Assembly (NCBI RefSeq): GCF_934632265.1 | Contig: NZ_CAKTYH010000102.1 | Span: 1 to 7,037, forward strand | Length of the DNA: 7,037 nucleotides | Direction of reading: 5' to 3' | From: an uncultured Senegalimassilia sp. | GTDB taxonomy: Bacteria; Actinomycetota; Coriobacteriia; Coriobacteriales; Eggerthellaceae | In this document: one piece after another, positions 1 through 5,723 of the stretch | How positions within the stretch are numbered: position 1 is the stretch's first letter | How the letters are laid out: each line of letters begins with the position of its first letter | Translations under genes and position numbers: made by a program | The notes under the pieces: generated by a model | The model's input: the letters and a program-made list of their open reading frames with translations, nothing else | The model's database searches: none | Told to the model about the DNA's origin: nothing

Positions 1-265
1 CAGGGACGATCAGATAGACCCCGAGCGGCTGGCCGACTTCCTGCACTGCGGCTCCGCCCTGGACGACGCGACGCTGCTGAGGGCGTTCGTCTACCAGGTG
101 AGCGTGAGCGACGAAGAGTGCATAGTGACGCTGAACTACGACGTGGAAAGCAACGAACCCGCCAGACTTGACGTCCAACGGGTTCGTACAAAATGCAAAT
201 GGTGCCCTAGGCAGGGTTCGAACCTGTGGCCTTCTGCTCCGGAGGCAGACGCTCTATCCAACTGA
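1..265 (+). CDS. C-terminal fragment of a probable site-specific (serine-type) recombinase, running into the tRNA antisense
   Basis: The reading frame is open from the window edge (codons start at base 2) to a TGA at 263-265; its beginning is outside the window. The visible 87 residues include LLRAFVYQVSVSDEECIV followed by TLNYD. This resembles the C-terminal strand-rich end of large serine recombinases, where a 'FV.+V.V ... I.+.Y' pattern is common; it is a pattern match only, as the catalytic domain is not visible. From base 200 the frame reads the antisense of the tRNA-Arg gene, giving the tail WCPRQGSNLWPSAPEADALSN, which is a by-product of the tRNA sequence and not a protein domain. Codons AGG (twice), AGA and ATA (twice) occur in the first 200 bases, unlike the GC-ending codons of the neighbouring genes, which suggests transfer. 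It probably belongs to an integrated element lying to the left. Alternatively it is a decayed or unrelated gene end. Confidence 0.5.
   Translation, partial: RDDQIDPERLADFLHCGSALDDATLLRAFVYQVSVSDEECIVTLNYDVESNEPARLDVQRVRTKCKWCPRQGSNLWPSAPEADALSN
153..187. repeat. 9-bp perfect inverted repeat with 17-nt loop next to the tRNA 3' end
   Basis: ACGAACCCG at 153-161 is exactly complementary to CGGGTTCGT at 179-187. The arms contain the unit GGTTCG, which is also half of the palindrome GGTTCGAACC in the tRNA T-arm (215-224). On the minus strand the hairpin would begin 12 nt after the tRNA CCA and is followed only by a weak T-rich stretch (TGCTTTCC), so it could be a poor tRNA terminator. It could equally be a recombinase-binding arm of the attachment site. 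The repeat lies inside the recombinase frame. Confidence 0.6.
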
Positions 266-276
266 GCTACTAGGGC
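200..276 (-). tRNA. tRNA-Arg (anticodon CCG), CCA end encoded
   Basis: Read on the minus strand from 276 down to 200, the sequence folds as a full cloverleaf. The 7-bp acceptor stem GCCCTAG/CTAGGGC is perfect, the D-arm is GCTC/GAGC, the anticodon stem is TCTGC/GCAGA and the anticodon loop is CTCCGGA. This gives anticodon CCG, which reads the Arg codon CGG. The T-arm has loop TTCGAAC with four good pairs and one A-C mismatch at the base of the stem. Discriminator A and a genomically encoded CCA follow (complement at 200-203). A consensus -10 box lies just upstream on the same strand. The tRNA is complete. The recombinase-like frame on the opposite strand ends inside it, as expected if an element integrated at the tRNA 3' end and rebuilt it. 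Confidence 0.96.
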
Positions 277-286
277 GTATCTACCT

Positions 287-292
287 ATTATA
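287..292 (-). promoter_or_regulatory. -10 box of the tRNA-Arg promoter
   Basis: The minus strand reads TATAAT exactly here, 10 bases upstream of the mature tRNA 5' end at 276, which would place transcription start at about 280. No good -35 box is visible at 17-nt spacing (GGCCCA on the minus strand). On the plus strand the same bases read TATTAT, so the spot could also serve the methyltransferase gene, although no -35 box supports that. Confidence 0.55.
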
Positions 293-325
293 CGCTACTA
301 TCGCCCGAATGGGCCCGAAAAAGAA

Positions 326-1678
326 ATGAGTGTGAACATGACCGAAACCATCACCATCGAGCGCATGGGCTACGGCGCCGAAGCGGTCGGGCACCTGTCC
401 GACGGCAAGACCGTGTTCGTCGAAGGCGGCGCTCCGGGCGACGTGGCAGGCGTGGAAGTGGTCGAGAACAAGCCGACGTTCGCCCGCGCCCGCATCGCCA
501 AGCTCGAGCAGCCCGGCGCGTGCCGCGTGATGCCGAAGTGGGCCGAGCCCGCGGCCAGCGGCGCGGCTCCATGGCAGCATATCGCCAACGACGCGCAGCT
601 TGAGGCCAAGCGCGCCAACGTGGTGGCCGCGCTCGCCCGCACGGGCGGCTTCGGCGACGCCGCGGCGGAGCTGGTGGCGCCGTGCCTTCCCTCTAAGCGT
701 CAGTGGGGGTACCGCAACAAGCTGGAGCTGGGTGCGCAATGGGATGCCAAGGGCACGTTCAACCTGGGCTTTCATCAGGAAGGAAGCCCCGATGTGATGC
801 AGGCGCTGTCCTGCCCGTTGGCCCACGACGCCATCGCGAAGGCCCCCAAGGCGCTGCGCGGGGCGCTTCGCTATCTGCAGGGTTCCGACGACCTGGGCAT
901 CTTCCGCGTGGGCGTTCGCACGAGCGTGCGCACCCGCGAGACCGAGATCGCGCTGTGGACGCGCCCGTCGGGCTTCCCGCGCGCGGCGGCCGCCAAGATG
1001 CTGAAAAGCTCGCTCAAGGCCACCAGCGTGGTGCGCGTCATCGCCGACCCGGGCAAGGCGCGCAAGATCAAGGGCCTTGAGGTGCTCGACGGCAAGGGCT
1101 GCTGGCAAGAGCAGCTGCTCGGCGCGCGCTACGTGGCGCATGCGCCGTCGTTTTTCCAGGTGAACACCGCACAGGCCGAAAAGCTCATGGAGCAGGCCAT
1201 CTGCATGCTCGGCGGAAGCGTGGGCCAGGACGGCCCCGAGGGGCTCGATGGGCTGCTCGTCGCCGACCTGTATGCGGGCTGCGGCACGTTCGGCGTGGCC
1301 ATGGCGCGCGCCGGCGCCGATGTGATCGCCGTGGAGTCCGCGGCCTCCTCGGTGCGCGACCTGCGCCGCAACGCCGACGAGAACTACGTCGACATCGACG
1401 TGATCGGCGGCGACGCTGCCCGTGAGCTGCCCGAGCTGGGCGGCCTGGACGCGCTGGTGGTCGACCCGCCGCGCGCGGGCCTTGCCGACGGCGTGCCGGC
1501 CGACATCGCCGCCGCCCGCCCGGGGCGCGTGGTCTACGTCAGCTGCAACCCCGCAACCTGGGCGCGCGATGTGCGCCGCTTCGAGGACGAGGGCTACCGC
1601 CTGGAGCGCGTGCAGCCCGTCGACCTGTTCCCGCAGACCTACCACGTGGAGCTGGTCAGCTGCTTCGTGCGCGGCTAG
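326..1678 (+). CDS. RNA (uracil-5-)-methyltransferase, TrmA/RumA (RlmC/RlmD) family, lacking part of the usual Fe-S cysteine motif
   Basis: This 450-residue protein is predicted to use S-adenosylmethionine to methylate C5 of a uridine in 23S rRNA or tRNA. Residues 1-60 look like an RNA-binding TRAM domain. The methyltransferase domain has FFQVN (276-280), the SAM-binding DLYAGCGTFG (314-323) with acidic E337, DPPRAG (380-385) and SCNP (406-409). C407 is the expected nucleophile and E442 in HVE is the expected general base, so catalysis should be intact. Family members such as E. coli RumA carry a Cys-rich cluster motif ending in CGGC after the TRAM domain. Here that stretch keeps only C66 and reads PAASGAAPWQH where the cysteines should be, while the later cysteine is kept (C163 in SCPL). 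The [4Fe-4S] cluster is therefore probably absent. The start at 326 has only a weak A/G-rich site; an in-frame ATG at 338 is possible. The exact target uridine cannot be told from sequence. Confidence 0.9.
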   Translation: MSVNMTETITIERMGYGAEAVGHLSDGKTVFVEGGAPGDVAGVEVVENKPTFARARIAKLEQPGACRVMPKWAEPAASGAAPWQHIANDAQLEAKRANVVAALARTGGFGDAAAELVAPCLPSKRQWGYRNKLELGAQWDAKGTFNLGFHQEGSPDVMQALSCPLAHDAIAKAPKALRGALRYLQGSDDLGIFRVGVRTSVRTRETEIALWTRPSGFPRAAAAKMLKSSLKATSVVRVIADPGKARKIKGLEVLDGKGCWQEQLLGARYVAHAPSFFQVNTAQAEKLMEQAICMLGGSVGQDGPEGLDGLLVADLYAGCGTFGVAMARAGADVIAVESAASSVRDLRRNADENYVDIDVIGGDAARELPELGGLDALVVDPPRAGLADGVPADIAAARPGRVVYVSCNPATWARDVRRFEDEGYRLERVQPVDLFPQTYHVELVSCFVRG

Positions 1679-1681
1679 ACG

Positions 1682-1699
1682 CCGGCGCGGTTGCGCCGG
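1682..1699 (+). other. GC-rich hairpin just after the methyltransferase stop
   Basis: CCGGCGC at 1682-1688 pairs with GCGCCGG at 1693-1699 around a GGTT loop, starting 4 bases after the stop codon. No T-run follows, so it is not a standard Rho-independent terminator; it may protect the transcript 3' end or help Rho-dependent ending. The rest of the gap up to 1868 shows no convincing gene. Confidence 0.35.
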
Positions 1700-1834
1700 G
1701 GTCCGGGCTCGCGCGGTCTGCGGGAGCGCCCGCACGGCGCCTTCGAGCCGCTCGCCGGCGACCCGGCCCCGTTTGTGCGTTCTACGGTTTTTCCCCGCAG
1801 GCGTTTTCAGGTTTCGCCGCGCCCGGTCCCAAGC

Positions 1835-1843
1835 TGCTAAACT
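1835..1843 (+). promoter_or_regulatory. Candidate extended -10 promoter upstream of the terminator
   Basis: TGCTAAACT has the TGn extension followed by a -10-like TAAACT. No clear -35 box is seen at the right distance. It lies in a locally AT-richer patch between the methyltransferase and isomerase genes. Transcription from here would run straight into the hairpin at 1869-1893, so if real it would make an attenuated leader for the isomerase gene. Confidence 0.2.
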
Positions 1844-1868
1844 ACACATCACGAGATTCGTTTAAAGC

Positions 1869-1895
1869 AACGCCCGCCTTCTGCGCGGGCGTTTT
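1869..1895 (+). terminator. Rho-independent terminator
   Basis: AACGCCCGC (1869-1877) pairs perfectly with GCGGGCGTT (1885-1893) around a 7-nt loop, and a short T-run covers 1892-1895. It lies about 190 bases after the methyltransferase stop and only 52 bases before the isomerase start. It probably ends upstream transcription. The last few bases of the stem already supply part of the U-tract. Confidence 0.75.
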
Positions 1896-1947
1896 CGCGA
1901 AGGCCTCCGGCAAACGTCGGGGCCGGCTTGAGAAAAGGAGAAGTCCC

Positions 1948-2481
1948 ATGGCTTTGTACACTCCCGCGTACCAGCCCACCGGCGACGAGATCGCCGTCAT
2001 CAAAACCTCCAAGGGCGACATCCGCGTGCAGCTGGCGGGCAAGGACGCCCCCATCCACGTCGGCAACTTCGTCGAGCTTGCCACCAAGGGCTTCTACGAC
2101 AACCTGAAGTTCCACCGCTACGTGCCGGGCTTCGTCATCCAGGGCGGCTGCCCCAACACGCGCGACCTTGATACCGACCAGGTCATCGCCGCCGCCGGCA
2201 ATCTCTTCGCCGGCCTCGGCACCGGCGGTCCGGGCTACTGCATCAAGGAGGAGTATTCCACCAACCCCAACAACCACCATGCCGACGGCGCGCTGGCCAT
2301 GGCCCGCAGCCAGAACCCCGACTCCGCGGGTTCGCAGTTCTACCTGTGCCTGGGCGCCCAGCCCATGCTGGATAGCGGCTACACCGTGTTCGGCCAGACC
2401 ATCGAGGGTATGGACGTCATCGCCCAGCTTCGCGTCGGCGATGTGATCGAGGGCATCGAGATCGAGAACGCCGCCGAATAA
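1948..2481 (+). CDS. Cyclophilin-type peptidyl-prolyl cis-trans isomerase, cytoplasmic
   Basis: This 177-residue protein should catalyse cis-trans isomerisation of Xaa-Pro bonds and help protein folding. It has the cyclophilin signature FHRYVPGFVIQGG at 55-67, with catalytic Arg R57 and pocket residues F62 and Q65, then GALAMAR (114-120), SQFY (129-132) and YTVFGQ (145-150). These cover the active-site strands in the usual order, and the length fits a single-domain bacterial enzyme. There is no signal peptide or membrane segment, so it acts in the cytoplasm. Where human cyclophilin A has Trp121 just before the LDG/VFG segment, this protein has M140, a change usually linked to weaker cyclosporin binding. 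A strong ribosome site, AAGGAG at 1935-1940, is 7 bases from the ATG. The TPR gene follows after 49 bases with no terminator, so the two are probably co-transcribed. Confidence 0.95.
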   Translation: MALYTPAYQPTGDEIAVIKTSKGDIRVQLAGKDAPIHVGNFVELATKGFYDNLKFHRYVPGFVIQGGCPNTRDLDTDQVIAAAGNLFAGLGTGGPGYCIKEEYSTNPNNHHADGALAMARSQNPDSAGSQFYLCLGAQPMLDSGYTVFGQTIEGMDVIAQLRVGDVIEGIEIENAAE

Positions 2482-2530
2482 CCTGCCTAGCCGCAGTATT
2501 CCGAAGCGTACAAGATAGCGAAGGATCCAG

Positions 2531-3919
2531 ATGAACAACCAGTTATTCCAGCAAGCCCGCGCAGCTTACGCGCAGAAGGACTTCCAAGGCGCCTTGGAGG
2601 CCTACCAGCAGTGCTTGCAGGACGAGGCAAGCCCCCTTGCCCCCGGCGAGATGGGCCAGCTCTACCACCAGATGGGCAACTGCCTGGTGAAGCTCAAGCA
2701 ACCCAACGAGGCCATCCAGGCCTACGGCCAGGCCGTTGCCGATGAGGCCTACGACGCCCGCGGCGGCGTGCATTACAACCTGGGCATGGCCTATGCCGCC
2801 CTGCACGACTACGAGGACGCTGTGGCCAACTTCGAGGCCGCTGCATCCGATGCGAAGTACGATTCCGCCTACAAGGCCTACACGGGCATGGGCAACGCGC
2901 TTCTGAAGATGGGCAAGACCGCCGAAGCCGGCGTGGCGTTCCGCAACGCCGCCCTTGACGAGGCCAACCCCGATCCCACCAAGGCCCTGCTGAACCTGGG
3001 CGTGTGCTTCATGGCGCTCAACCGAGCAGCCGATGCGGTTTCGTCCTACGAAAGCGCCCTGCAGTTCGACATGCAGCCCGAGATGCGCAACCGCCTGTAC
3101 GCCAACCTCGGCCAGGCCTACGTCGCAACCGGGCAGATGCAGAAGGCCGTCAACGCCTTCGAGGAGTCCATCGCCGACAAGACGTACTTCCTGTCCGACT
3201 CCGCAAGCGTCGACTACCAGCGCGCGGTGGCCGCCGTCGCCCAAGGCACGTCCGAGATCACCCAGGTCATGGCTCCGGTCTCGGTTCCCGGTGGCGCAGC
3301 GCCCTCCGATTCGGCCGACCTCTCCGGCATCGATGTGGCGGCCGACGGCTCTGCCATGTACGCCGAGCAGGATCCTTATGCCGCTCAGCAGGCCGACCCG
3401 TACTACTACGGCGACCCCTACGCCGCCGATGCCGGCCAGTACGGCGCGGCAGCAGGCGACGATCGCTTCTTCAGCGCCTCCGACGAGGAGCTGGAGCAGT
3501 GGTCCAAGGGCGTTGCCAAGCGCGACCGTAAACGTCGCAACGTGGGCCTGAAGATCTTCGTCGTCATCATCCTGCTCGTGGTGGTGGCCTTCGGCGGCGC
3601 GCTGTTCATGTACACGCAGGGTTGGGGCTACCCCAGCCAGGATAGCGTGGCAACGCAGCTGTTCGCCGACCCCGATAACGCCTCTGCGCTGTATTCCGCC
3701 GAGGTCAGCGACACGTCCGCCGCTTCCATGACCAACTCGCTGGTGAAGGATTCCGCTCCTGTCATCAACGCCGTGGAGAAGTCCATGACCGATTCCACCG
3801 TGTACGTGACCGCCGAGACCGACGGCGGCGGGCAGATGCAGTACAAGCTGTCCATGGTGCGCGACCTCATCGGCTGGAAGGTCAGCAACGTGGAGCTGTA
3901 CTTCCCCAGCCAGAACTAA
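2531..3919 (+). CDS. Tetratricopeptide-repeat protein with a single transmembrane helix and an outside C-terminal domain
   Basis: I do not recognise a named function for this 462-residue protein. Residues about 3-218 form roughly six TPR units (starting near 3, 41, 78, 115, 152 and 188), visible as repeats of the type 'YHQMGNCL...AIQAYGQAV'. Such arrays make protein-binding superhelices. Residues 240-330 are a low-complexity linker rich in Asp, Pro, Tyr and Ala (DPYAAQQADPYYYGDPYAAD at 281-300), likely disordered. A basic patch RDRKRR (331-336) precedes a hydrophobic helix at about 339-361 (KIFVVIILLVVVAFGGALF). By the positive-inside rule the TPR array is cytoplasmic and residues 362-462 are outside. 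The C-terminal part ends in predicted strands (QYKLSMV, WKVSNVELYF), a pattern seen in small NTF2-like domains, but the fold is not certain. AAGGA at 2521-2525 supports the start. It follows the cyclophilin gene and may work with it in folding or envelope assembly; that is inference. Confidence 0.88.
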   Translation: MNNQLFQQARAAYAQKDFQGALEAYQQCLQDEASPLAPGEMGQLYHQMGNCLVKLKQPNEAIQAYGQAVADEAYDARGGVHYNLGMAYAALHDYEDAVANFEAAASDAKYDSAYKAYTGMGNALLKMGKTAEAGVAFRNAALDEANPDPTKALLNLGVCFMALNRAADAVSSYESALQFDMQPEMRNRLYANLGQAYVATGQMQKAVNAFEESIADKTYFLSDSASVDYQRAVAAVAQGTSEITQVMAPVSVPGGAAPSDSADLSGIDVAADGSAMYAEQDPYAAQQADPYYYGDPYAADAGQYGAAAGDDRFFSASDEELEQWSKGVAKRDRKRRNVGLKIFVVIILLVVVAFGGALFMYTQGWGYPSQDSVATQLFADPDNASALYSAEVSDTSAASMTNSLVKDSAPVINAVEKSMTDSTVYVTAETDGGGQMQYKLSMVRDLIGWKVSNVELYFPSQN

Positions 3920-3964
3920 CGGCTCGACGAGCTGCGGGCTTCGCGTCCGGGCCTGTCGCTAAAC

Positions 3965-4047
3965 GGCTCGATGCGCAGTCGGGCATCGAAGCCGCAACCA
4001 AGGTAACCTGCGCCCGTGGAAGCGGGCGCTTGGGATAAGAGATAAGA
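3965..4047 (+). other. Structured leader region ahead of ndk
   Basis: The 143-base gap between the TPR gene and ndk contains two possible hairpins. The first is GGCTCGATGC (3965-3974) with GCATCGAAGCC (3983-3993), ten pairs with one bulged A. The second is GCGCCCG (4010-4016) with CGGGCGC (4023-4029). Neither is followed by a T-run, so neither is a standard terminator. A tandem repeat GATAAGA at 4034-4040 and 4041-4047 then leads into the ribosome site AAAGG (4050-4054), 8 bases before the ndk ATG. No clear promoter is visible, so ndk may be read from upstream. Confidence 0.35.
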
Positions 4048-4062
4048 AGAAAGGTACCAATC

Positions 4063-4467
4063 ATGGCTATCCAGAAGACCTACAGCATGATCAAGCCCGA
4101 CGGTGTGCGCAACGGCCACATCGGCGAGATCGTCAACCGCTTCGAGCGCGCCGGCCTGACCGTCGAGCGCATGGAGCTGGGCATGGTGACGCTTGACCAG
4201 GCCAAGGCCAACTACGCCGAGCACGAGGGCAAGCCGTTCTACGACGGCCTCATCTCCTACATCACCTCCGGCCCGGTCGTGAAGATGGTCATCTCCGGCG
4301 AGGGCGCTGTCGCCAAGGTGCGCACCCTCATGGGCGCCACTAATCCGGCTGAAGCTGCCCCCGGCACGATTCGCGGCGACTTCGGTCTGATTATGGACGA
4401 GAATGTTATTCACGGCTCCGACTCCCCGGAGTCCGCTGAGCGCGAGATCGGCATCTTCTTCGCATAA
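4063..4467 (+). CDS. ndk: Nucleoside diphosphate kinase
   Basis: This 134-residue enzyme transfers the gamma phosphate from ATP to nucleoside diphosphates through a phosphohistidine and balances NTP and dNTP pools in the cytoplasm. The active-site set is complete: K11 in IKPDG, Y51, F59, R87, T93, R104, N114 and the phosphorylated H117 in NVIHGSD (114-120). All are offset by one from the known E. coli Ndk positions. The length is normal for the family, and the C-terminus keeps the SPESAEREI segment (121-129). The start is supported by an A/G-rich ribosome site at 4047-4054. A strong terminator 25 bases after the stop closes the transcript. Some of its 3' codons are less GC-biased (for example GTTATTCACGGC), a mild local change with no obvious meaning. 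Confidence 0.98.
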   Translation: MAIQKTYSMIKPDGVRNGHIGEIVNRFERAGLTVERMELGMVTLDQAKANYAEHEGKPFYDGLISYITSGPVVKMVISGEGAVAKVRTLMGATNPAEAAPGTIRGDFGLIMDENVIHGSDSPESAEREIGIFFA

Positions 4468-4492
4468 GCCGACCGGCATCCTGCAACTTTGG

Positions 4493-4529
4493 AAGCCCTT
4501 TGCCCGCTCAAGCGGGCAAAGGGCTTTTT
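4493..4529 (+). terminator. Strong Rho-independent terminator after ndk
   Basis: A 15-bp perfect stem is formed by 4493-4507 (AAGCCCTTTGCCCGC) and 4512-4526 with a TCAA loop, ending in TTTTT at 4525-4529. It lies 25 bases after the ndk stop and separates ndk from the hydrogenase operon. The matching A-run on the left arm is short, so it is mainly a plus-strand signal. Confidence 0.93.
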
Positions 4530-4555
4530 GATTAGGCGGTATGCTGGATTATTGT
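4528..4555 (+). promoter_or_regulatory. Candidate promoter of the hydBGD operon
   Basis: TTGATT (4528-4533) and TATTGT (4550-4555) are separated by 16 bases; each matches the sigma-70-type consensus at four of six positions. The -35 element would overlap the T-run of the ndk terminator. It is the most AT-rich patch in the gap between ndk and hydB and would give a leader of about 120 bases. No Rex- or FNR-type operator was recognised by eye. Confidence 0.3.
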
Positions 4556-4571
4556 TCGCGCGTGTTGCCAT

Positions 4572-4641
4572 CGGCACGCTGCCTTAAGGGGGTGGCCGTG
4601 CCGCCTGCAAGCGTCCCGCGGTTCGCCGTGCAGGCGCTTGC
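4572..4641 (+). other. Structured hydB leader with overlapping alternative stems
   Basis: CGGCACG (4572-4578) pairs with CGTGCCG (4597-4603). Immediately after, CGCCTGCA (4602-4609) can pair with TGCAGGCG (4629-4636), or GCAAGCG (4607-4613) can pair with CGCTTGC (4635-4641). The last two stems share bases and exclude each other. There is no T-run after either. A short palindrome CGATATCG follows at 4641-4648. The arrangement could be a regulatory leader or chance pairing in GC-rich DNA. No known riboswitch core was recognised. Confidence 0.35.
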
Positions 4642-4685
4642 GATATCGGAGCCCGCAATGCCGTAAGACGAGAAACGGATGAAAC

Positions 4686-5723
4686 ATGCTCTATCGAGTT
4701 TTCGACGCCGCGGAGCTTCCCGCATTGGTGTCGGCATTCATGGACGGCTACGAGGTCGTGGCCCCCGTGAAGCGCGGTGCGCACTATTCGTTCGAGGCCA
4801 TCAGCTCGCCTGACGAGATGGACCTGGCCTACGACACCACGCTCGCATCGCCGAAGCGCTACTTCCTTCCTCCCACTGAAACGCTCATGCGTTACAACGC
4901 CGCCACCAACGAGGTGGCCGATTTCCAGGAGGAAGTGATCCCGCGTGTGATCTTCGGCGCCCATGCGTGCGACATCAACGCCATCAACCGCTTGGACCTG
5001 GTGTTCCGTGACGGGCGTTATCCCGATCCGTACTACAAGGCCCGTCGCGCCGCCACGTTGATCGTGGGCGTGTCGTGCAGCCCCGATTCGGATTGCTTCT
5101 GCAACCTGTGGGATGCCGACGAGGCGCGTTTCGGCTATGACCTGTTCCTCCATCGCCTGGGCGACAAATTCCTGGTCAGCATCTCCAGCGTCGAGGCCGC
5201 CAACATCCTTGAGTCCGCCGTTGACCTGCGCGACGCCACCAACGAGGACCGTATCGAGTTCCGCCACGCCACGCGTGCGCGCCAGGCGGCGTTCAATCCC
5301 GACATCCCCGAGATCCAGGACGTTGCCATGCTCATGGACGCGTTCCACTCCGACCCGTTTTGGGAGGAGCTGGGCAGCAAGTGCCTGGCCTGCAACGCCT
5401 GCGCCGCCGTGTGCCCGACGTGCTTCTGCTTCGATATCCAAGACGTGCTCGACCCCGACGGGCAAACCGGCGAGCGCCAGCGCATCTGGGACGCGTGCAC
5501 CTCGCCGCAGTTCGCCGTGGTGGCCGGCGGCCATAACTTCCGCCCCACGGGCCGCGAGCGCGTGCGTCACCGCATGTATCACAAGCTCAACGGCTTTTTG
5601 GCCACCTACGACCGCATGCTGTGCGTGGGCTGCGGCCGCTGCGTGAAGGCGTGCAAGGCCGATATCAACCCCATTCGCGTGCTGGAGTTCTTCGAGAAGA
5701 AGGGGGCCGAAGGTGCCTGCTAA
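4686..5723 (+). CDS. hydB: Sulfhydrogenase-type [NiFe] hydrogenase beta subunit (Fe-S electron-transfer protein HydB)
   Basis: This 345-residue protein passes electrons between the hydrogenase module and the flavin subunit. It follows the layout of Pyrococcus furiosus hydrogenase I beta and the related AsrA family: GAHACDI (91-97), a Cys-rich SCSPDSDCFCN (130-140) with C131, C137 and C139, a ferredoxin motif CLACNACAAVCP (C233, C236, C239, C243) continuing into TCFCFDIQDV, the family segment AGGHNFRPTG (280-289), and a second ferredoxin motif CVGCGRCVKAC (C313, C316, C319, C323). The usual Pro after the last cysteine is replaced by Lys. At least two [4Fe-4S] clusters are expected, in the cytoplasm. 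The ATG at 4686 has only a weak GGA at 4677-4679 as ribosome site, but family N-termini start at about this point. The stop overlaps hydG by 11 bases, implying translational coupling. AsrA of sulfite reductase is the main alternative; the downstream hydD-like gene argues for hydrogenase. Confidence 0.9.
   Translation: MLYRVFDAAELPALVSAFMDGYEVVAPVKRGAHYSFEAISSPDEMDLAYDTTLASPKRYFLPPTETLMRYNAATNEVADFQEEVIPRVIFGAHACDINAINRLDLVFRDGRYPDPYYKARRAATLIVGVSCSPDSDCFCNLWDADEARFGYDLFLHRLGDKFLVSISSVEAANILESAVDLRDATNEDRIEFRHATRARQAAFNPDIPEIQDVAMLMDAFHSDPFWEELGSKCLACNACAAVCPTCFCFDIQDVLDPDGQTGERQRIWDACTSPQFAVVAGGHNFRPTGRERVRHRMYHKLNGFLATYDRMLCVGCGRCVKACKADINPIRVLEFFEKKGAEGAC
5700..5706 (+). promoter_or_regulatory. 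Ribosome binding site selecting the GTG start of hydG
   Basis: AAGGGGG ends 6 bases before the GTG at 5713 and lies inside the 3' end of hydB. No comparable site precedes the next in-frame ATG at 5776, so the GTG start and an 11-base overlap with hydB are preferred. Confidence 0.7.

Noticed and set aside
281..1852. 523-codon open frame on the minus strand opposite the methyltransferase
   Set aside because: Rich in Ala, Arg, Gly, His and Val with no recognisable domain; it is the mirror of GC-biased codons in a clearly real plus-strand gene.
1701..1868. Possible small gene or RNA in the gap after the methyltransferase
   Set aside because: Several short GC-rich pairings exist but no conserved fold, no good ribosome site plus start, and no protein motif were seen.
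4679..4690. ATG at 4679 as a possible leader peptide start ahead of hydB
   Set aside because: It is out of frame with hydB, has no ribosome site of its own and encodes an Arg-rich, unrecognisable peptide overlapping hydB.
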